Under the pieces are notes generated by a model that was not told the DNA's origin, did not search any database, and saw nothing but the letters and a program-made list of their open reading frames with translations. DNA of 64,000 nucleotides from Paenarthrobacter sp. GOM3. GTDB taxonomy: Bacteria; Actinomycetota; Actinomycetes; Actinomycetales; Micrococcaceae. Position 1 is the stretch's first letter. Every line of letters begins with the position of its first letter. Positions 36,049 to 45,206 of this stretch are shown here, piece by piece. The position numbers were made by a program, and so were the translations under genes. The stretch spans positions 2,852,001 to 2,916,000 of the forward strand of contig NZ_CP136562.1 in NCBI RefSeq assembly GCF_018215265.2. The letters are read 5' to 3'.

Positions 36049-36283
36049 TCGCGCAGCCTGCCTCGACAAGGACCCGGAGCTCTTCTTCCCAGTCGGCAAC
36101 ACCGGACCAGCACTTCTCCAGATAGAAGAAGCCAAAAGCGTTTGCCGTCGTTGCCCCGTAGTTGATACCTGCCTGCAGTGGGCCTTGGAATCCGGCCAGG
36201 ACGCCGGCGTCTGGGGCGGCATGAGCGAAGACGAGCGACGGGCCCTCAAGCGCCGGGCAGCTCGCGCACGCCGCGCTTCCTAG
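36035..36283 (+). CDS. whiB: WhiB1/WblE-like iron-sulfur transcription factor
   Basis: An 82-residue Wbl protein. The four cluster-binding cysteines are C9, C37, C40 and C46 (CxxC in SVCRRCPVVDTC). The turn motif GVWGG is followed by MSEDERRALKRRAARARR, the basic DNA-binding tail. The start MDWRNRAACLDKDPELFFPV and the overall sequence are closest to WhiB1 of mycobacteria, an essential NO-sensitive [4Fe-4S] regulator that binds the primary sigma factor. The neighbouring convergent pdtaS-like gene repeats the Rv3219-Rv3220c arrangement. GGAG lies 12 bases before the ATG, a long spacing. Confidence 0.93.
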   Translation: MDWRNRAACLDKDPELFFPVGNTGPALLQIEEAKSVCRRCPVVDTCLQWALESGQDAGVWGGMSEDERRALKRRAARARRAS

Positions 36284-36292
36284 GCAAAGAAC

Positions 36293-36340
36293 TTAACACA
36301 GAAGGCCGCGGACCCTAGGGTCCGCAGCCTTCTGTGTTAA
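36293..36340. terminator. Long bidirectional hairpin between whiB and pdtaS-like gene
   Basis: TTAACACAGAAGGC pairs with GCCTTCTGTGTTAA and, inside, GCGGACC with GGTCCGC, with one mismatch and a four-base loop. It covers 48 bases. The A/T-rich outer ends would give short U runs in both directions, fitting two convergent genes. Confidence 0.82.
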
Positions 36341-36461
36341 CCCGCCACGTTTAAGCTCGCCATGGGTCCGGCCCAGGCTTCCCGAGGGTCGCGGCTACCC
36401 TGAGTCACTCCCCGGGTCCCCGCTCCTCGGGCCCTAGGGACCGGCCCAACGACCGGGCCCT

Positions 36462-37931
36462 CTAGGACCGCGCCAGGTTCAAGACGATTTCGACGGCGGT
36501 GCCGCCCCCTTCGCGCGGGCTCCACTGGATCGATCCCCCGAGCTCGCTGGTGACCAGTGTGCGGACAATTTGAAGGCCCAGGCCCTCTGTGTATTGCCCA
36601 TCCGGCAATCCGACGCCGTCGTCGGCAACGGTAACAGTCAGGAATTCGTCGTTCCCGTCCCCGTCCGCCCTGTCAGCCAACAACCATACGGTGCCCGTTC
36701 GTCCCTCCAGCCCGTGCTCCACAGCGTTGGTGACGAGTTCATTGATGACCAATGCCAGCGGAGTGGCAAAGTCGCTGGGCAATTCGCCGAACAGGCCTGA
36801 ACGTTCTGTCCGTACCTGCTGGGATGGCGAGGCAACCTCAGCCGACAAGCGGAACTGCCGTCCAATCAGCTCATCGAAATCGACGCTCTGAGTCAGGCCC
36901 TGCGAAAGGGTCTCATGAACCAGGGCAATGGTGGCCACGCGCCGCATGGCCTGCTCCAGCCCTTGCTTGGCTTCGTCGCTGACCATGCGGCGTGACTGCA
37001 TGCGCAGCAGGGCGGCCACTGTCTGCAGGTTGTTCTTCACCCGGTGATGGATCTCCCGGATGGTGGCATCCTTGGTAACGAGTTCCATTTCCCGCCGGCG
37101 AAGCTCCGAAACATCACGGCACAGAACGAGGGCACCAAACCGGTGCTGCTCGTCGCGCAGCGGAATGGCCCGAAGGGACAGGCTCACTCCCCTGGACTCG
37201 ATTTCACTTCGCCAGGGCATCCGGCCCGTAACAACCAATGGCAGGGTTTCGTCCACCATGCGTCGATCCTTGAGCAGGCCCGCAGTCACTTCGGCCAGGG
37301 AGCGCCCTTCCAACGATTCCACTTCACCGAGTCGGCGGAAGGCGGACACTCCGTTGGGGCTGGCATACTGCACAATGCCATCGGCATCGAGCCTGATAAG
37401 CCCGTCACCAACCCGGGGCGCTCCTCGACGGGACCCCGTGGGCGAGGCAAAGTCGGGCCATAACCCTAGCGTTCCCATCCGCAGGAGGTCGTACGCGCAC
37501 TGGCGATAGGTCAGTTCCAACCGGGACGGCATCCGTGAGCTGGACAGGTCCATGTGCGAGGTGACAACTGCCAGTGTTCGGCCGTTGCGCACCATGGGAA
37601 CTGCCTCAACGCGCAATGCCATCTCGCTGCTCCAGCTCGTTTCGCTGGATCGTTCGATGGATCGGCTGTTCCACGCCTTGTCCACCAACGGGCGGAGGTC
37701 GGAGCGGATGCCCTCACCCACGAAGTCCGCGTGGAACACCGTATGCGATGTCGACGGACGCACGTGGGCGAGGGCGATGTAGCCGAGCTCTGGATGCGGG
37801 AACCACAACGCGAGGTCCGCGAAAGCCAGGTCGGCGACCATCTGCCAGTCACCGACGAGGAGGTGCAGCCATTCGGCATCTCCAGGCCCGAAATCAGCGT
37901 GTTCCCTGATGGGGTCTGTAAAGATTGCCAC
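36462..37931 (-). CDS. pdtaS: PdtaS-like sensor histidine kinase
   Basis: A 489-residue soluble kinase. An N-terminal GAF-type domain (about 1-150) and a PAS domain (about 180-285) precede a HisKA_2 dimerisation helix with the phosphoacceptor in IREIHHRVKNNLQTVAALL. A HATPase domain with NELVTNAVEHGLEG (N box) and DDGVGLPDG follows. PdtaS phosphorylates PdtaR, an ANTAR-type antiterminator that binds RNA, in mycobacteria. No pdtaR is in the window. No membrane helix was seen. A GGAGG site lies four bases before the GTG. Confidence 0.9.
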   Translation of the reverse strand: MAIFTDPIREHADFGPGDAEWLHLLVGDWQMVADLAFADLALWFPHPELGYIALAHVRPSTSHTVFHADFVGEGIRSDLRPLVDKAWNSRSIERSSETSWSSEMALRVEAVPMVRNGRTLAVVTSHMDLSSSRMPSRLELTYRQCAYDLLRMGTLGLWPDFASPTGSRRGAPRVGDGLIRLDADGIVQYASPNGVSAFRRLGEVESLEGRSLAEVTAGLLKDRRMVDETLPLVVTGRMPWRSEIESRGVSLSLRAIPLRDEQHRFGALVLCRDVSELRRREMELVTKDATIREIHHRVKNNLQTVAALLRMQSRRMVSDEAKQGLEQAMRRVATIALVHETLSQGLTQSVDFDELIGRQFRLSAEVASPSQQVRTERSGLFGELPSDFATPLALVINELVTNAVEHGLEGRTGTVWLLADRADGDGNDEFLTVTVADDGVGLPDGQYTEGLGLQIVRTLVTSELGGSIQWSPREGGGTAVEIVLNLARS

Positions 37932-37963
37932 TGCACCTCCATTTGCGACGCCGGGACTTGCTC

Positions 37964-40900
37964 CTAGCGTCGAACGATTGACCTCAAGAGCCTTAATGCT
38001 ACCGACAGTGACGCCATGTCGTCGGCTTCGAGTGCGTTGACCTCATCAAACATGGTCTTGGCGCGGCCGAGCTGCTCGGCATTTTGCCCTTCCCATGCCT
38101 TGAGACGATCTTCCGCCAAGGCGCCGGACTCCGTCGACTCAAGTACCGACGTCGTCATGTCTGCCACCGTGGAATACAGGTCATCCCTGAGTGCCGCACG
38201 GGCCAGGGCTTGCCAGCGGTCGTCACGTGGAAGCGAACTGATCCGCTCCAGCAGTGAATCGACGTGGAAGCGGTTGAACACCGTGTAGTAGACGTGGGCG
38301 ACATCTTCGACCGTGTCGTTTCCGGTCCGGGCGATCCGCGCAATATCCAGGAGGGCATAGCTCTCGAACAGCTCCGCCCACCTGTGCGCCAGGTGATCCG
38401 GCAGTTCCCAACCGCGTGCCTTCTCCAACCAGCCGGTGATGCGGACCTTATCTTCGCCCCGCAGGTAGTCCAGCAGCTTCGCGCGCAGCGGAGCCAGCAT
38501 GGGCTTGAACGATTCCACGACCTCGGAAATGGGCTGGGACGCCATCCCTTGCCCCAGCACCCACCGCACCGCGCGGTCAAGCAACCGGCGTACGTCCAGG
38601 TGGACTTCACTCCAGTGTTCTGTCGGGAAGGACGCGGGGAGCGCATTCAGTTCAGCAACCATGGGATCGAGGTCGTAGATTTCCCGCAGGGCCACGAATG
38701 CCTTCGCGACCGCCACTTCATTGGCCGACGTTTCTTCCATGGCCCGGAACGCGAAGGTGATGCCGCCCAGGTTGATGATGTCGTTGGCGACCACAGTGGC
38801 GATGATCTCGCGCCGCAGCGGATGGGTGTCCAATTCGGCGTCGAACTTTTCGCGCAACTGCTTGGGGAAGTAGTTGCGGATGGTGTCCGCGAACCACGGA
38901 TCATCGGCGAGGTTGCTGTCCCGGAGGGCGGCACCCAGTTCGATCTTTGCGTAGGCGGCCAGGACAGCCAGCTCCGGAGACGTCAGGCCCTGGCCTTGTT
39001 CCAACCGTGCACGCAGGGTATCTGTGGTGGGCAAGGCTTCGAGGTCGCGCTTGAGGTCTGCGGACTTCTCGAGCCAGTCCATGAGGCGCTCGTAGCTCGG
39101 GCTCCAGTCCGCAACCCGTGTCCGGTCGTTGAGGAGCAGGATGTTCTGGTCGATGTTGTCCTGCAGGACCAGCCGTCCCACTTCGTCGGTCATATCAGCC
39201 AGGAACGACGCACGGTCCGAGGCTTCCAGCTTGCCGGCTGCCACCATGCGGTCCACGAAGATCTTGATATTGACCTCATGGTCGGAGCAGTCCACGCCGG
39301 CCGAGTTGTCAATCGCATCCGTATTAAGGATGACCCCTTGCAGGGCAGCCTCGATACGTCCGCGCTGGGTCAACCCGAGGTTTCCACCCTCGCCCACAAC
39401 CTTCACCCGAAGGTCACGGCCATCCACGCGAATCGCGTCGTTTGCCTTGTCCCCCACCGCAGCATGCGTCTCCGTACTGGCCTTGACGTAGGTCCCGATG
39501 CCGCCGTTGTAGAGAAGGTCGGCGGGTGCCAGCAGGATCGCACGGAGTAGTTCCGGCGGGCTTAGCTGAGTGGTTCCATCGGGCAGGCCCAGCGCCTTGC
39601 GGACCTGGTCCGAAACCGGGATGGTCTTGGCCTGCCGTGCGTATACGCCGCCGCCTTCGCTGATCAGGGAGCGGTCGTAGTCATCCCAGGAAGACCTGGG
39701 CAGTTCGAAGAGCCGCTGCCTTTCGGCGAAGGACGCCGCCGCATCGGGGGTCGGATCCAGGAAGATATGGCGGTGGTCAAAAGCGGCAAGCAGCCGGATG
39801 TGCCGGGAAAGCAGCATGCCATTGCCGAAGACATCGCCTGACATGTCCCCCACACCGACCACCGTGAATTCTTCGGATTGGGTGTCGAGGTCCAACTCGC
39901 TGAAGTGCCGCTTGACGGATTCCCAAGCGCCACGTGCGGTGATGCCCATGGCCTTGTGGTCGTAGCCGACCGAACCGCCGGAGGCAAAGGCGTCGCCGAG
40001 CCAGAAACCGTATTCGGCAGCCAGTCCGTTGGCGGTGTCCGAGAACGTTGCGGTTCCCTTGTCAGCTGCCACCACAAGGTAGGAGTCGTCACCGTCGTGA
40101 CGGACAACGTCCGACGGCGGCACGAGCCTCTCGCCGTCCGCGGAGGTGACGAGGTTGTCGGTGATGTCCAGCAGGCCCCGGATGAAAGTCTTGTAGCTCT
40201 CGATTCCTTCGGCCATCCAGGCCGCACGGTCCACGGCAGGGTTGGGCAGTTTCTTGGCGAAGAACCCGCCCTTGGCGCCGGTGGGGACGATCACTGCGTT
40301 CTTGACAGTCTGGGCCTTAACAAGGCCCAGGATCTCCGTGCGGAAATCTTCCCGCCGATCCGACCAGCGAAGGCCACCCCTGGCCACCTTCCCAAAGCGC
40401 AGGTGCACCCCTTCCACCCTCGGGGAGTAGACCCAGATCTCGAACATGGGACGTGGGAAAGGAAGCCCGTCAATCGAGGTGGGGTCGAGCTTGAAACTGA
40501 CGTAGTCCTTGTTTTGGAAATAGTTGGTCCGCAACGTCGACTCGATGAGGTTGACGAAGGTCCGAAGGACGCGGTCGGCGTCCAGGGTGGCTACTTGCTC
40601 AATGGATTCCGCGAGTGCGTCCCGCGCAGCAGCCTGGCGTTCGGGCCTGAGGTCCTCCGCGACGGCGGGATCGAAGCGCGCCGAAAAGAGCTCATTGAGG
40701 CCCCGGGCTACATCGGGATTCCCGAGGAGTGTGTCTGCGATGAATCCAAAGGAGTTGGTGTTACCCATTTGGCGCATGTACTTGGCGTACGCACGCAGCA
40801 CGACCACCTGCCGCCAGTGCATGCCTTCGCGGAGCACCAACCGGTCGAAGTTGTCCGACTCCACCGCCCCGGTGACCGCAGCCCCAAACGAATCGCCCAG

Positions 40901-42820
40901 GAGGTCACCAGTTGTCAGGGGATCAACCCCGGCAGGGTACTTAAGCCCAAGGTCGTAAAGGAAGAAGTCCCGGTTGTCTGCGGTTTCAATCTCGAAGGGC
41001 CGCTCGTCCAACACTTCGAGGCCAAGGTTGTGGAAGTAGGGAAGGATTTGACTGAGGCTCTTGGGCTCCATCAAATAGAGCTTGACGCGTGCGTCTTCTT
41101 CCAACGCCTCACCGGCACCCTCCGGAAGGTAAACGTGCACGCCGGGCTTGACCTGCCTGGTGGCTCCCCCGGCCCTTTCCGCTTGGGCACCGTACTTCTC
41201 GAAACGCTCGATGTCCTCCAGCGCATCTTCGACTTCGTAATCCACGCGGTAACCGGCCGGGAATGCCTCAGCCCACAGCGCCGACAAGACATCGGCTTCC
41301 GCCGCGGGACGGTTCTCGCGCAGGACTTCAGCAATACCTTCGCTCCAGGACCTCGATGCCCGCATCAGGCGGTGTTCGAGCTCTTCTACATTGACCTCGG
41401 CAAGTTCCGCGGTGCGGGGCAACCTGATCCTGAAGAAGACACGGGCCAAAGCCGACTCGGTAATCCGCGCCTCGTAGTCAATGCTCTCGGCCTGGAAAGT
41501 TTCGCGGAGTTCCTGCTCGATCCGGAGTCGGACGCTGGTGGTGTAGCGATCGCGGGGCAGGTAGACCACAGCCGACATGAACCGGCCGTAAATGTCCGGC
41601 CGGAGGAACAGCTTGGTGCGCCGACGTTCCTGCAGGCGCTGAATGCCTGTGGCTGTGGCAGCGAGATCAGGTATCTCAATCTGGAACAGCTCATCGCGGG
41701 GATACGTCTCGAGGATGCCCAAAAGGTCCTTGCCGGAGTGGGAGTCGATCGGGAACCCTGCATTGCGCAGGACAGCATCGACCTTGTCGCGCACAATCGG
41801 TATGCTGCGCACGGATCCGGTGTAGGCGCTCGTGGCGAAGAGCCCAATGAAGCGCCTTTCACCGTTCACATTGCCCAGGGCATCGAAGCTTTTGACGCCG
41901 ATGTAATCAAGGTAGGCAGGCCGGTGCACGGTGGAGCGCGAGTTGGCCTTGGTGATGACCAAGGCGCGCTTCTCCCTTGCACGCTTTCGACCTGCATCCG
42001 TCAGGTGCTGGACCTGGCGGGTGGAATCTCCGGCGCGGAGCAGGCCCAGACCGCTGTCTTCCCGCAGCTGAAGCACGTCTTCGCCGTCTTCATTGACGAG
42101 GTCGTATTCCCGGTACCCCAGGAAGGTGAAGTTGCCGTTATCCAGCCATCGCAAGAGGTCTTGGGCCTGCCGGAGCTCGGCAACCTGTTCAGGATGGGAT
42201 ACGCCCCCCAGCGCCTCAGCCAATTCGAGTGCCTTGCTGCGCATTTTCGGCCAGTCTTCGACCGCTGCCCTGACGTCGCCCAGGACTCGTTGCAGACCGG
42301 CGACCAATTGTTCGCGGACTTCATCGTTCACGCGGTCGATCTCGACAGCGATCCACGATTCCATGTGTGATGCGTTGTCGCCGTCACCGAGCAGGTGGGC
42401 CACGCTGGGCAGGGCTGCCGTATCTCCGCTGGAGATACCGACGTTGGAGGGGACCCTGGAGATCTTGGCCAGTTCCCCGGACACCCGATCGCGGGTAACC
42501 ACGAACAAGGGGTGCATCACGAGTCGGATGGCGCAGTTCTGGCGAACAAGCTCCGCGTTGACCGAGTCGACGAGGAAGGGCATGTCGTCGGTAACGATAT
42601 AGACGACGCTTCGGTCAGATTCGGCGGAGATTTCCACCACGGCGTTGCCTGGTCGGCGGGACTGGGCAACAGTCCTGTGATGGGATGCCCGCGACATCAA
42701 CAGCTCAGGCGAGTATGCGCGGGAGTCCTCCTCTGCGAGATGCTCATAGTAGTCACCGAAGAAACCTTCACGGACAACTGCTGCATCGGACCGATCCTCC
42801 ACGCTGGATCCTGACGACAT
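37964..42820 (-). CDS. gdh: Large NAD-dependent glutamate dehydrogenase (L_180 class)
   Basis: The ATG at 42820 has GGAGG nine bases upstream. The frame extends two codons further to a TTG. The product has 1618 residues, close to the 1624 of mycobacterial Gdh (Rv2476c). The N-terminal half holds ACT-like regulatory regions (SVVYIVTDDMPFLVDSVNAE). The catalytic core includes RGGLRWSDRREDFRTEILGL and the lysine motif VPTGAKGGFFAKK. NAD-binding and C-terminal helical regions follow. The enzyme deaminates glutamate to 2-oxoglutarate and ammonia; in mycobacteria it is held back by unphosphorylated GarA. It appears to be a single-gene unit. Confidence 0.95.
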   Translation of the reverse strand: MSSGSSVEDRSDAAVVREGFFGDYYEHLAEEDSRAYSPELLMSRASHHRTVAQSRRPGNAVVEISAESDRSVVYIVTDDMPFLVDSVNAELVRQNCAIRLVMHPLFVVTRDRVSGELAKISRVPSNVGISSGDTAALPSVAHLLGDGDNASHMESWIAVEIDRVNDEVREQLVAGLQRVLGDVRAAVEDWPKMRSKALELAEALGGVSHPEQVAELRQAQDLLRWLDNGNFTFLGYREYDLVNEDGEDVLQLREDSGLGLLRAGDSTRQVQHLTDAGRKRAREKRALVITKANSRSTVHRPAYLDYIGVKSFDALGNVNGERRFIGLFATSAYTGSVRSIPIVRDKVDAVLRNAGFPIDSHSGKDLLGILETYPRDELFQIEIPDLAATATGIQRLQERRRTKLFLRPDIYGRFMSAVVYLPRDRYTTSVRLRIEQELRETFQAESIDYEARITESALARVFFRIRLPRTAELAEVNVEELEHRLMRASRSWSEGIAEVLRENRPAAEADVLSALWAEAFPAGYRVDYEVEDALEDIERFEKYGAQAERAGGATRQVKPGVHVYLPEGAGEALEEDARVKLYLMEPKSLSQILPYFHNLGLEVLDERPFEIETADNRDFFLYDLGLKYPAGVDPLTTGDLLGDSFGAAVTGAVESDNFDRLVLREGMHWRQVVVLRAYAKYMRQMGNTNSFGFIADTLLGNPDVARGLNELFSARFDPAVAEDLRPERQAAARDALAESIEQVATLDADRVLRTFVNLIESTLRTNYFQNKDYVSFKLDPTSIDGLPFPRPMFEIWVYSPRVEGVHLRFGKVARGGLRWSDRREDFRTEILGLVKAQTVKNAVIVPTGAKGGFFAKKLPNPAVDRAAWMAEGIESYKTFIRGLLDITDNLVTSADGERLVPPSDVVRHDGDDSYLVVAADKGTATFSDTANGLAAEYGFWLGDAFASGGSVGYDHKAMGITARGAWESVKRHFSELDLDTQSEEFTVVGVGDMSGDVFGNGMLLSRHIRLLAAFDHRHIFLDPTPDAAASFAERQRLFELPRSSWDDYDRSLISEGGGVYARQAKTIPVSDQVRKALGLPDGTTQLSPPELLRAILLAPADLLYNGGIGTYVKASTETHAAVGDKANDAIRVDGRDLRVKVVGEGGNLGLTQRGRIEAALQGVILNTDAIDNSAGVDCSDHEVNIKIFVDRMVAAGKLEASDRASFLADMTDEVGRLVLQDNIDQNILLLNDRTRVADWSPSYERLMDWLEKSADLKRDLEALPTTDTLRARLEQGQGLTSPELAVLAAYAKIELGAALRDSNLADDPWFADTIRNYFPKQLREKFDAELDTHPLRREIIATVVANDIINLGGITFAFRAMEETSANEVAVAKAFVALREIYDLDPMVAELNALPASFPTEHWSEVHLDVRRLLDRAVRWVLGQGMASQPISEVVESFKPMLAPLRAKLLDYLRGEDKVRITGWLEKARGWELPDHLAHRWAELFESYALLDIARIARTGNDTVEDVAHVYYTVFNRFHVDSLLERISSLPRDDRWQALARAALRDDLYSTVADMTTSVLESTESGALAEDRLKAWEGQNAEQLGRAKTMFDEVNALEADDMASLSVALRLLRSIVRR

Positions 42821-42877
42821 CGACAAACGCCTCCATCACAAGTTGATTGCTGCGACTCTGCAGCCCACATGTTGAGC

Positions 42878-44188
42878 CTAGCGCTTATGGAACCGCAGGA
42901 CTCTGGTTGATCGCCCGAAAGAATTGCGATTTCGCTGGACAGGCGCACAAACGAGCTGGGCGATTGCCTGACGGAGGGGCGAATCCGGGGCGGCTTCGAG
43001 TAACACGGAGCCAGTCAGAAGGGCGAGCTCGCAGGCAGCCGAATCCGCGGGTAAGTACGCATCTATGCCCGAGCCAGGGCCGAACCGCTCCCAGGCTTCG
43101 TCCAATTGCCTTTTGGGCGAATGGCCCACGGTGGACCGCTTGACCTTGTTCAGCACTATTCGGGGGGACGCCTCTGGAATGGTTGCCTCCAGTTCTGCCA
43201 AGCCGCGAACCAGGCGCGGTATCCCTATGGGATCCGCTGCCCCCACAGCGAGCACCACGTCGGCCATTTCCAGGCTGCGGAGGGTCGCCGCATTACGCCG
43301 CGGAGTCATTGTGTCGAAGCTCAGTTCTTCATCCGACTCGAGGCAAAATCCTGTGTCCACCACAACGAAGTCCGCCGCGTGCCGGGCAAGGTCAAGAACC
43401 ACGGACAGCGCCCCTGCCCTGAGTTCAGTCCAACGGTCCGCGCGCGTGGTTCCGGTGAGGACACGGAAAGCACCTGCTGTGGTGAACACGAACGCAGCCG
43501 CGGACTCCAAGGCCCTGTCATCGAGCAAGCCCTGATCGGCAAGCCTGCACGCCTGGGCCAGTCCAGCTGATTCATCCAGCAGTCCCAGAACCGCCGAAAC
43601 ACTGGCACCATAGCTGTCAGCGTCCACCAGGATCACGGATTTGCCGTCCGCCGCGAGTTCTGCCGCTATGTTGACTGCCACCAGAGTCCTGCCGGGCGCA
43701 CCTGTTGGCCCCCAAACAGCGATGATCTCCCCTTGTCCGCGCGGCGGTTCCTCCAAAGCTTCCGGGGCCGGCACCGATGCAAGATCCGCGGACGGATCCG
43801 CGAATCCACTTCCGTACCCATAGCCTGGTCCAGCAGCTGACGCCACACGCCCGACTGCTTCGGAGATGTGGTCGGCGAGAGCGGATGGATCGATTCCCGG
43901 AGCGGCGGCAACGACGCCAATCGATTGGAGTCGCCGCGCTTCCTCCGGATCATCCGTCAGGGCTACTACCGATACACCTACCGCCGCGAGGCGGTCAACG
44001 AGCGTTGAGGTCAACTCGCGGCAGCCTTCGGCGACGACGGCGGCCAGGGCAAGTCCGCTTTGGCATGCGGCAATCATTTCGGCAAGCTCGGAACAACGCC
44101 GGACAACCGTTACCGGGCCGTGCAAGCGCTCAAGCCCACCCACGACATCCTCTTCAGCCGCGCCAACTGTTATGACGGGAATGCTCAC
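42878..44188 (-). CDS. CpaE/Ssd-like ParA-family ATPase
   Basis: A 436-residue protein. Residues 1-115 resemble a degenerate receiver domain, and residues 150-420 form a ParA/MinD-type fold. The P-loop reads WGPTGAPGRTLVAVNIA: the deviant Walker A keeps its shape but lacks the usual lysines. The later acids are kept in SVILVDADSYGASVSAVLG and DFVVVDTGF. Related proteins are CpaE/TadZ, which position Tad pili at the pole, and the septum-site protein Ssd of mycobacteria. It overlaps the SAF-domain gene by four bases. Confidence 0.8.
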   Translation of the reverse strand: MSIPVITVGAAEEDVVGGLERLHGPVTVVRRCSELAEMIAACQSGLALAAVVAEGCRELTSTLVDRLAAVGVSVVALTDDPEEARRLQSIGVVAAAPGIDPSALADHISEAVGRVASAAGPGYGYGSGFADPSADLASVPAPEALEEPPRGQGEIIAVWGPTGAPGRTLVAVNIAAELAADGKSVILVDADSYGASVSAVLGLLDESAGLAQACRLADQGLLDDRALESAAAFVFTTAGAFRVLTGTTRADRWTELRAGALSVVLDLARHAADFVVVDTGFCLESDEELSFDTMTPRRNAATLRSLEMADVVLAVGAADPIGIPRLVRGLAELEATIPEASPRIVLNKVKRSTVGHSPKRQLDEAWERFGPGSGIDAYLPADSAACELALLTGSVLLEAAPDSPLRQAIAQLVCAPVQRNRNSFGRSTRVLRFHKR

Positions 44189-44829
44189 CGGGCCAACCCC
44201 GCCGGGTTCCAGACGACGGACACCTTGGCGTCGTTGGCCTGCGCACCGAGCAGCCTGGGCATTTGCTCATCCGTCACCAGCACCAGCACCACTTTGGTCT
44301 TCGAGGCACCCAAGGTAGTGGAGCCCTCCATCACCTGTGCGATTTCTGCGCCCGGCAACAACAACTCGGGTTCCGCGAATGATCTGTCGGTTCCCGGCAT
44401 GGCAACCCATACATCCACTCGAGCCCCAGGGACTGCCTGGGTGGGAAGCTCTTCATCCACGGAGATAGCCACCGGCTTGCGGTTGAGGAGGTCGGCCGTT
44501 CCCAGGCTGTCCTGCGGAATCAATTGGTTCTTCGCCACCCTCTGTAACGCGACCTTGTCCGGCGGGAGTCCACTTTCGACGGTGACGTAGCTTGACTCAA
44601 CGGCGTCCAAGCGCACTTTCACAATGGAGAAATCGGCTTCGGTGACGCGCTGGCCAACTGCTATGTTCTCCCGGGCAGCGTAGACCTGAATAGTCTTGTC
44701 AGCCGTTCCCACCAGCGCCACGACGCCCGCAATGGAGAGAAGTACCAGAAGGATCCCGACCAGCAGCCGAGGGTCCTTCCATGACGGCTTCTTTAAGCGT
44801 GCGGCGGCAACGGCTGCGTTTGGACCCAT
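44185..44829 (-). CDS. SAF-domain protein (CpaB/RcpC-like)
   Basis: A 214-residue protein with one N-terminal transmembrane helix (about 22-42). An SAF domain (VYAARENIAVGQRVTEADFS) and an extracytoplasmic RcpC/CpaB-type region with LPTQAVPGARVDVWVAMPG follow. CpaB-like proteins take part in Flp/Tad pilus assembly. GGGAG lies seven bases before the ATG. Coupled by an ATGA overlap to the CpaE-like gene, which together look like tad components placed 35 kb from the tad operon. Confidence 0.82.
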   Translation of the reverse strand: MGPNAAVAAARLKKPSWKDPRLLVGILLVLLSIAGVVALVGTADKTIQVYAARENIAVGQRVTEADFSIVKVRLDAVESSYVTVESGLPPDKVALQRVAKNQLIPQDSLGTADLLNRKPVAISVDEELPTQAVPGARVDVWVAMPGTDRSFAEPELLLPGAEIAQVMEGSTTLGASKTKVVLVLVTDEQMPRLLGAQANDAKVSVVWNPAGLAR

Positions 44830-44938
44830 TTTCCAGCTCCCCCATTATGCGTTTGGGCAGGTCCCGTGCACCTGCCTCCCCATTCTTACCGGCGGTGACC
44901 GGCTGCCCCAAAGCCAATGGCCCCAAATGGGCCGAAAC

Positions 44939-44947
44939 TGTGGATAA
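44939..44947 (-). promoter_or_regulatory. DnaA box-like 9-mer
   Basis: The minus strand reads TTATCCACA, a perfect DnaA box match, in the divergent gap between the SAF-domain gene and the HTH gene. Confidence 0.35.
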
Positions 44948-44972
44948 CTAGCCCAAACAGCAATACCGATGG

Positions 44973-44978
44973 CAAAAT
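44973..44978 (+). promoter_or_regulatory. Candidate -10 of a leaderless HTH-gene transcript
   Basis: CAAAAT lies six bases before the ATG at 44985, and no ribosome binding site is present. The spacing fits a leaderless message, but the hexamer is a modest match and no -35 is clear. Confidence 0.3.
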
Positions 44979-44984
44979 GGACCC

Positions 44985-45206
44985 ATGCCCCGATTCCTGA
45001 CTCTGGCGGACGTCGCCGAACAACTCCAAATAAACTCCCCCCAGGCTTACGCCTTGGTGCGAAGCGGGGAGTTGAAGGCTATACAGGTGGGAGGGCGCGG
45101 ACAGTGGCGTATTGAAGAAACCATGCTGGAGCAGTACATCCAGGATCGTTATGCAGAAGCCAGCCGGATGATCGAAGAGTCCAGGTCCAAGACGGCGCAG
45201 CGCTAG
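44985..45206 (+). CDS. Small excisionase/MerR-type helix-turn-helix protein
   Basis: A 73-residue protein. FLTLADVAEQLQINSPQAYA followed by LVRSGELKAIQVGGRGQWRI is a typical excisionase-fold winged HTH of the kind shared by BldC, AlpA and MerR N-termini. A charged helical tail follows. In actinobacteria such proteins often act as developmental or housekeeping regulators rather than phage excisionases, and no integrase is nearby. The 3' end overlaps the convergent gene by four bases. Confidence 0.85.
   Translation: MPRFLTLADVAEQLQINSPQAYALVRSGELKAIQVGGRGQWRIEETMLEQYIQDRYAEASRMIEESRSKTAQR

Noticed and set aside
39878..42370. 830-codon open frame on the plus strand opposite the glutamate dehydrogenase gene
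   Set aside because: It lies wholly antisense to a gene with clear homology and shows no recognisable motif. High GC content opens such shadow frames.
44985..45206. Prophage or integrative element because of the excisionase-like HTH
   Set aside because: No integrase, attachment-site repeat or phage gene is near, and the flanks are core actinobacterial genes.
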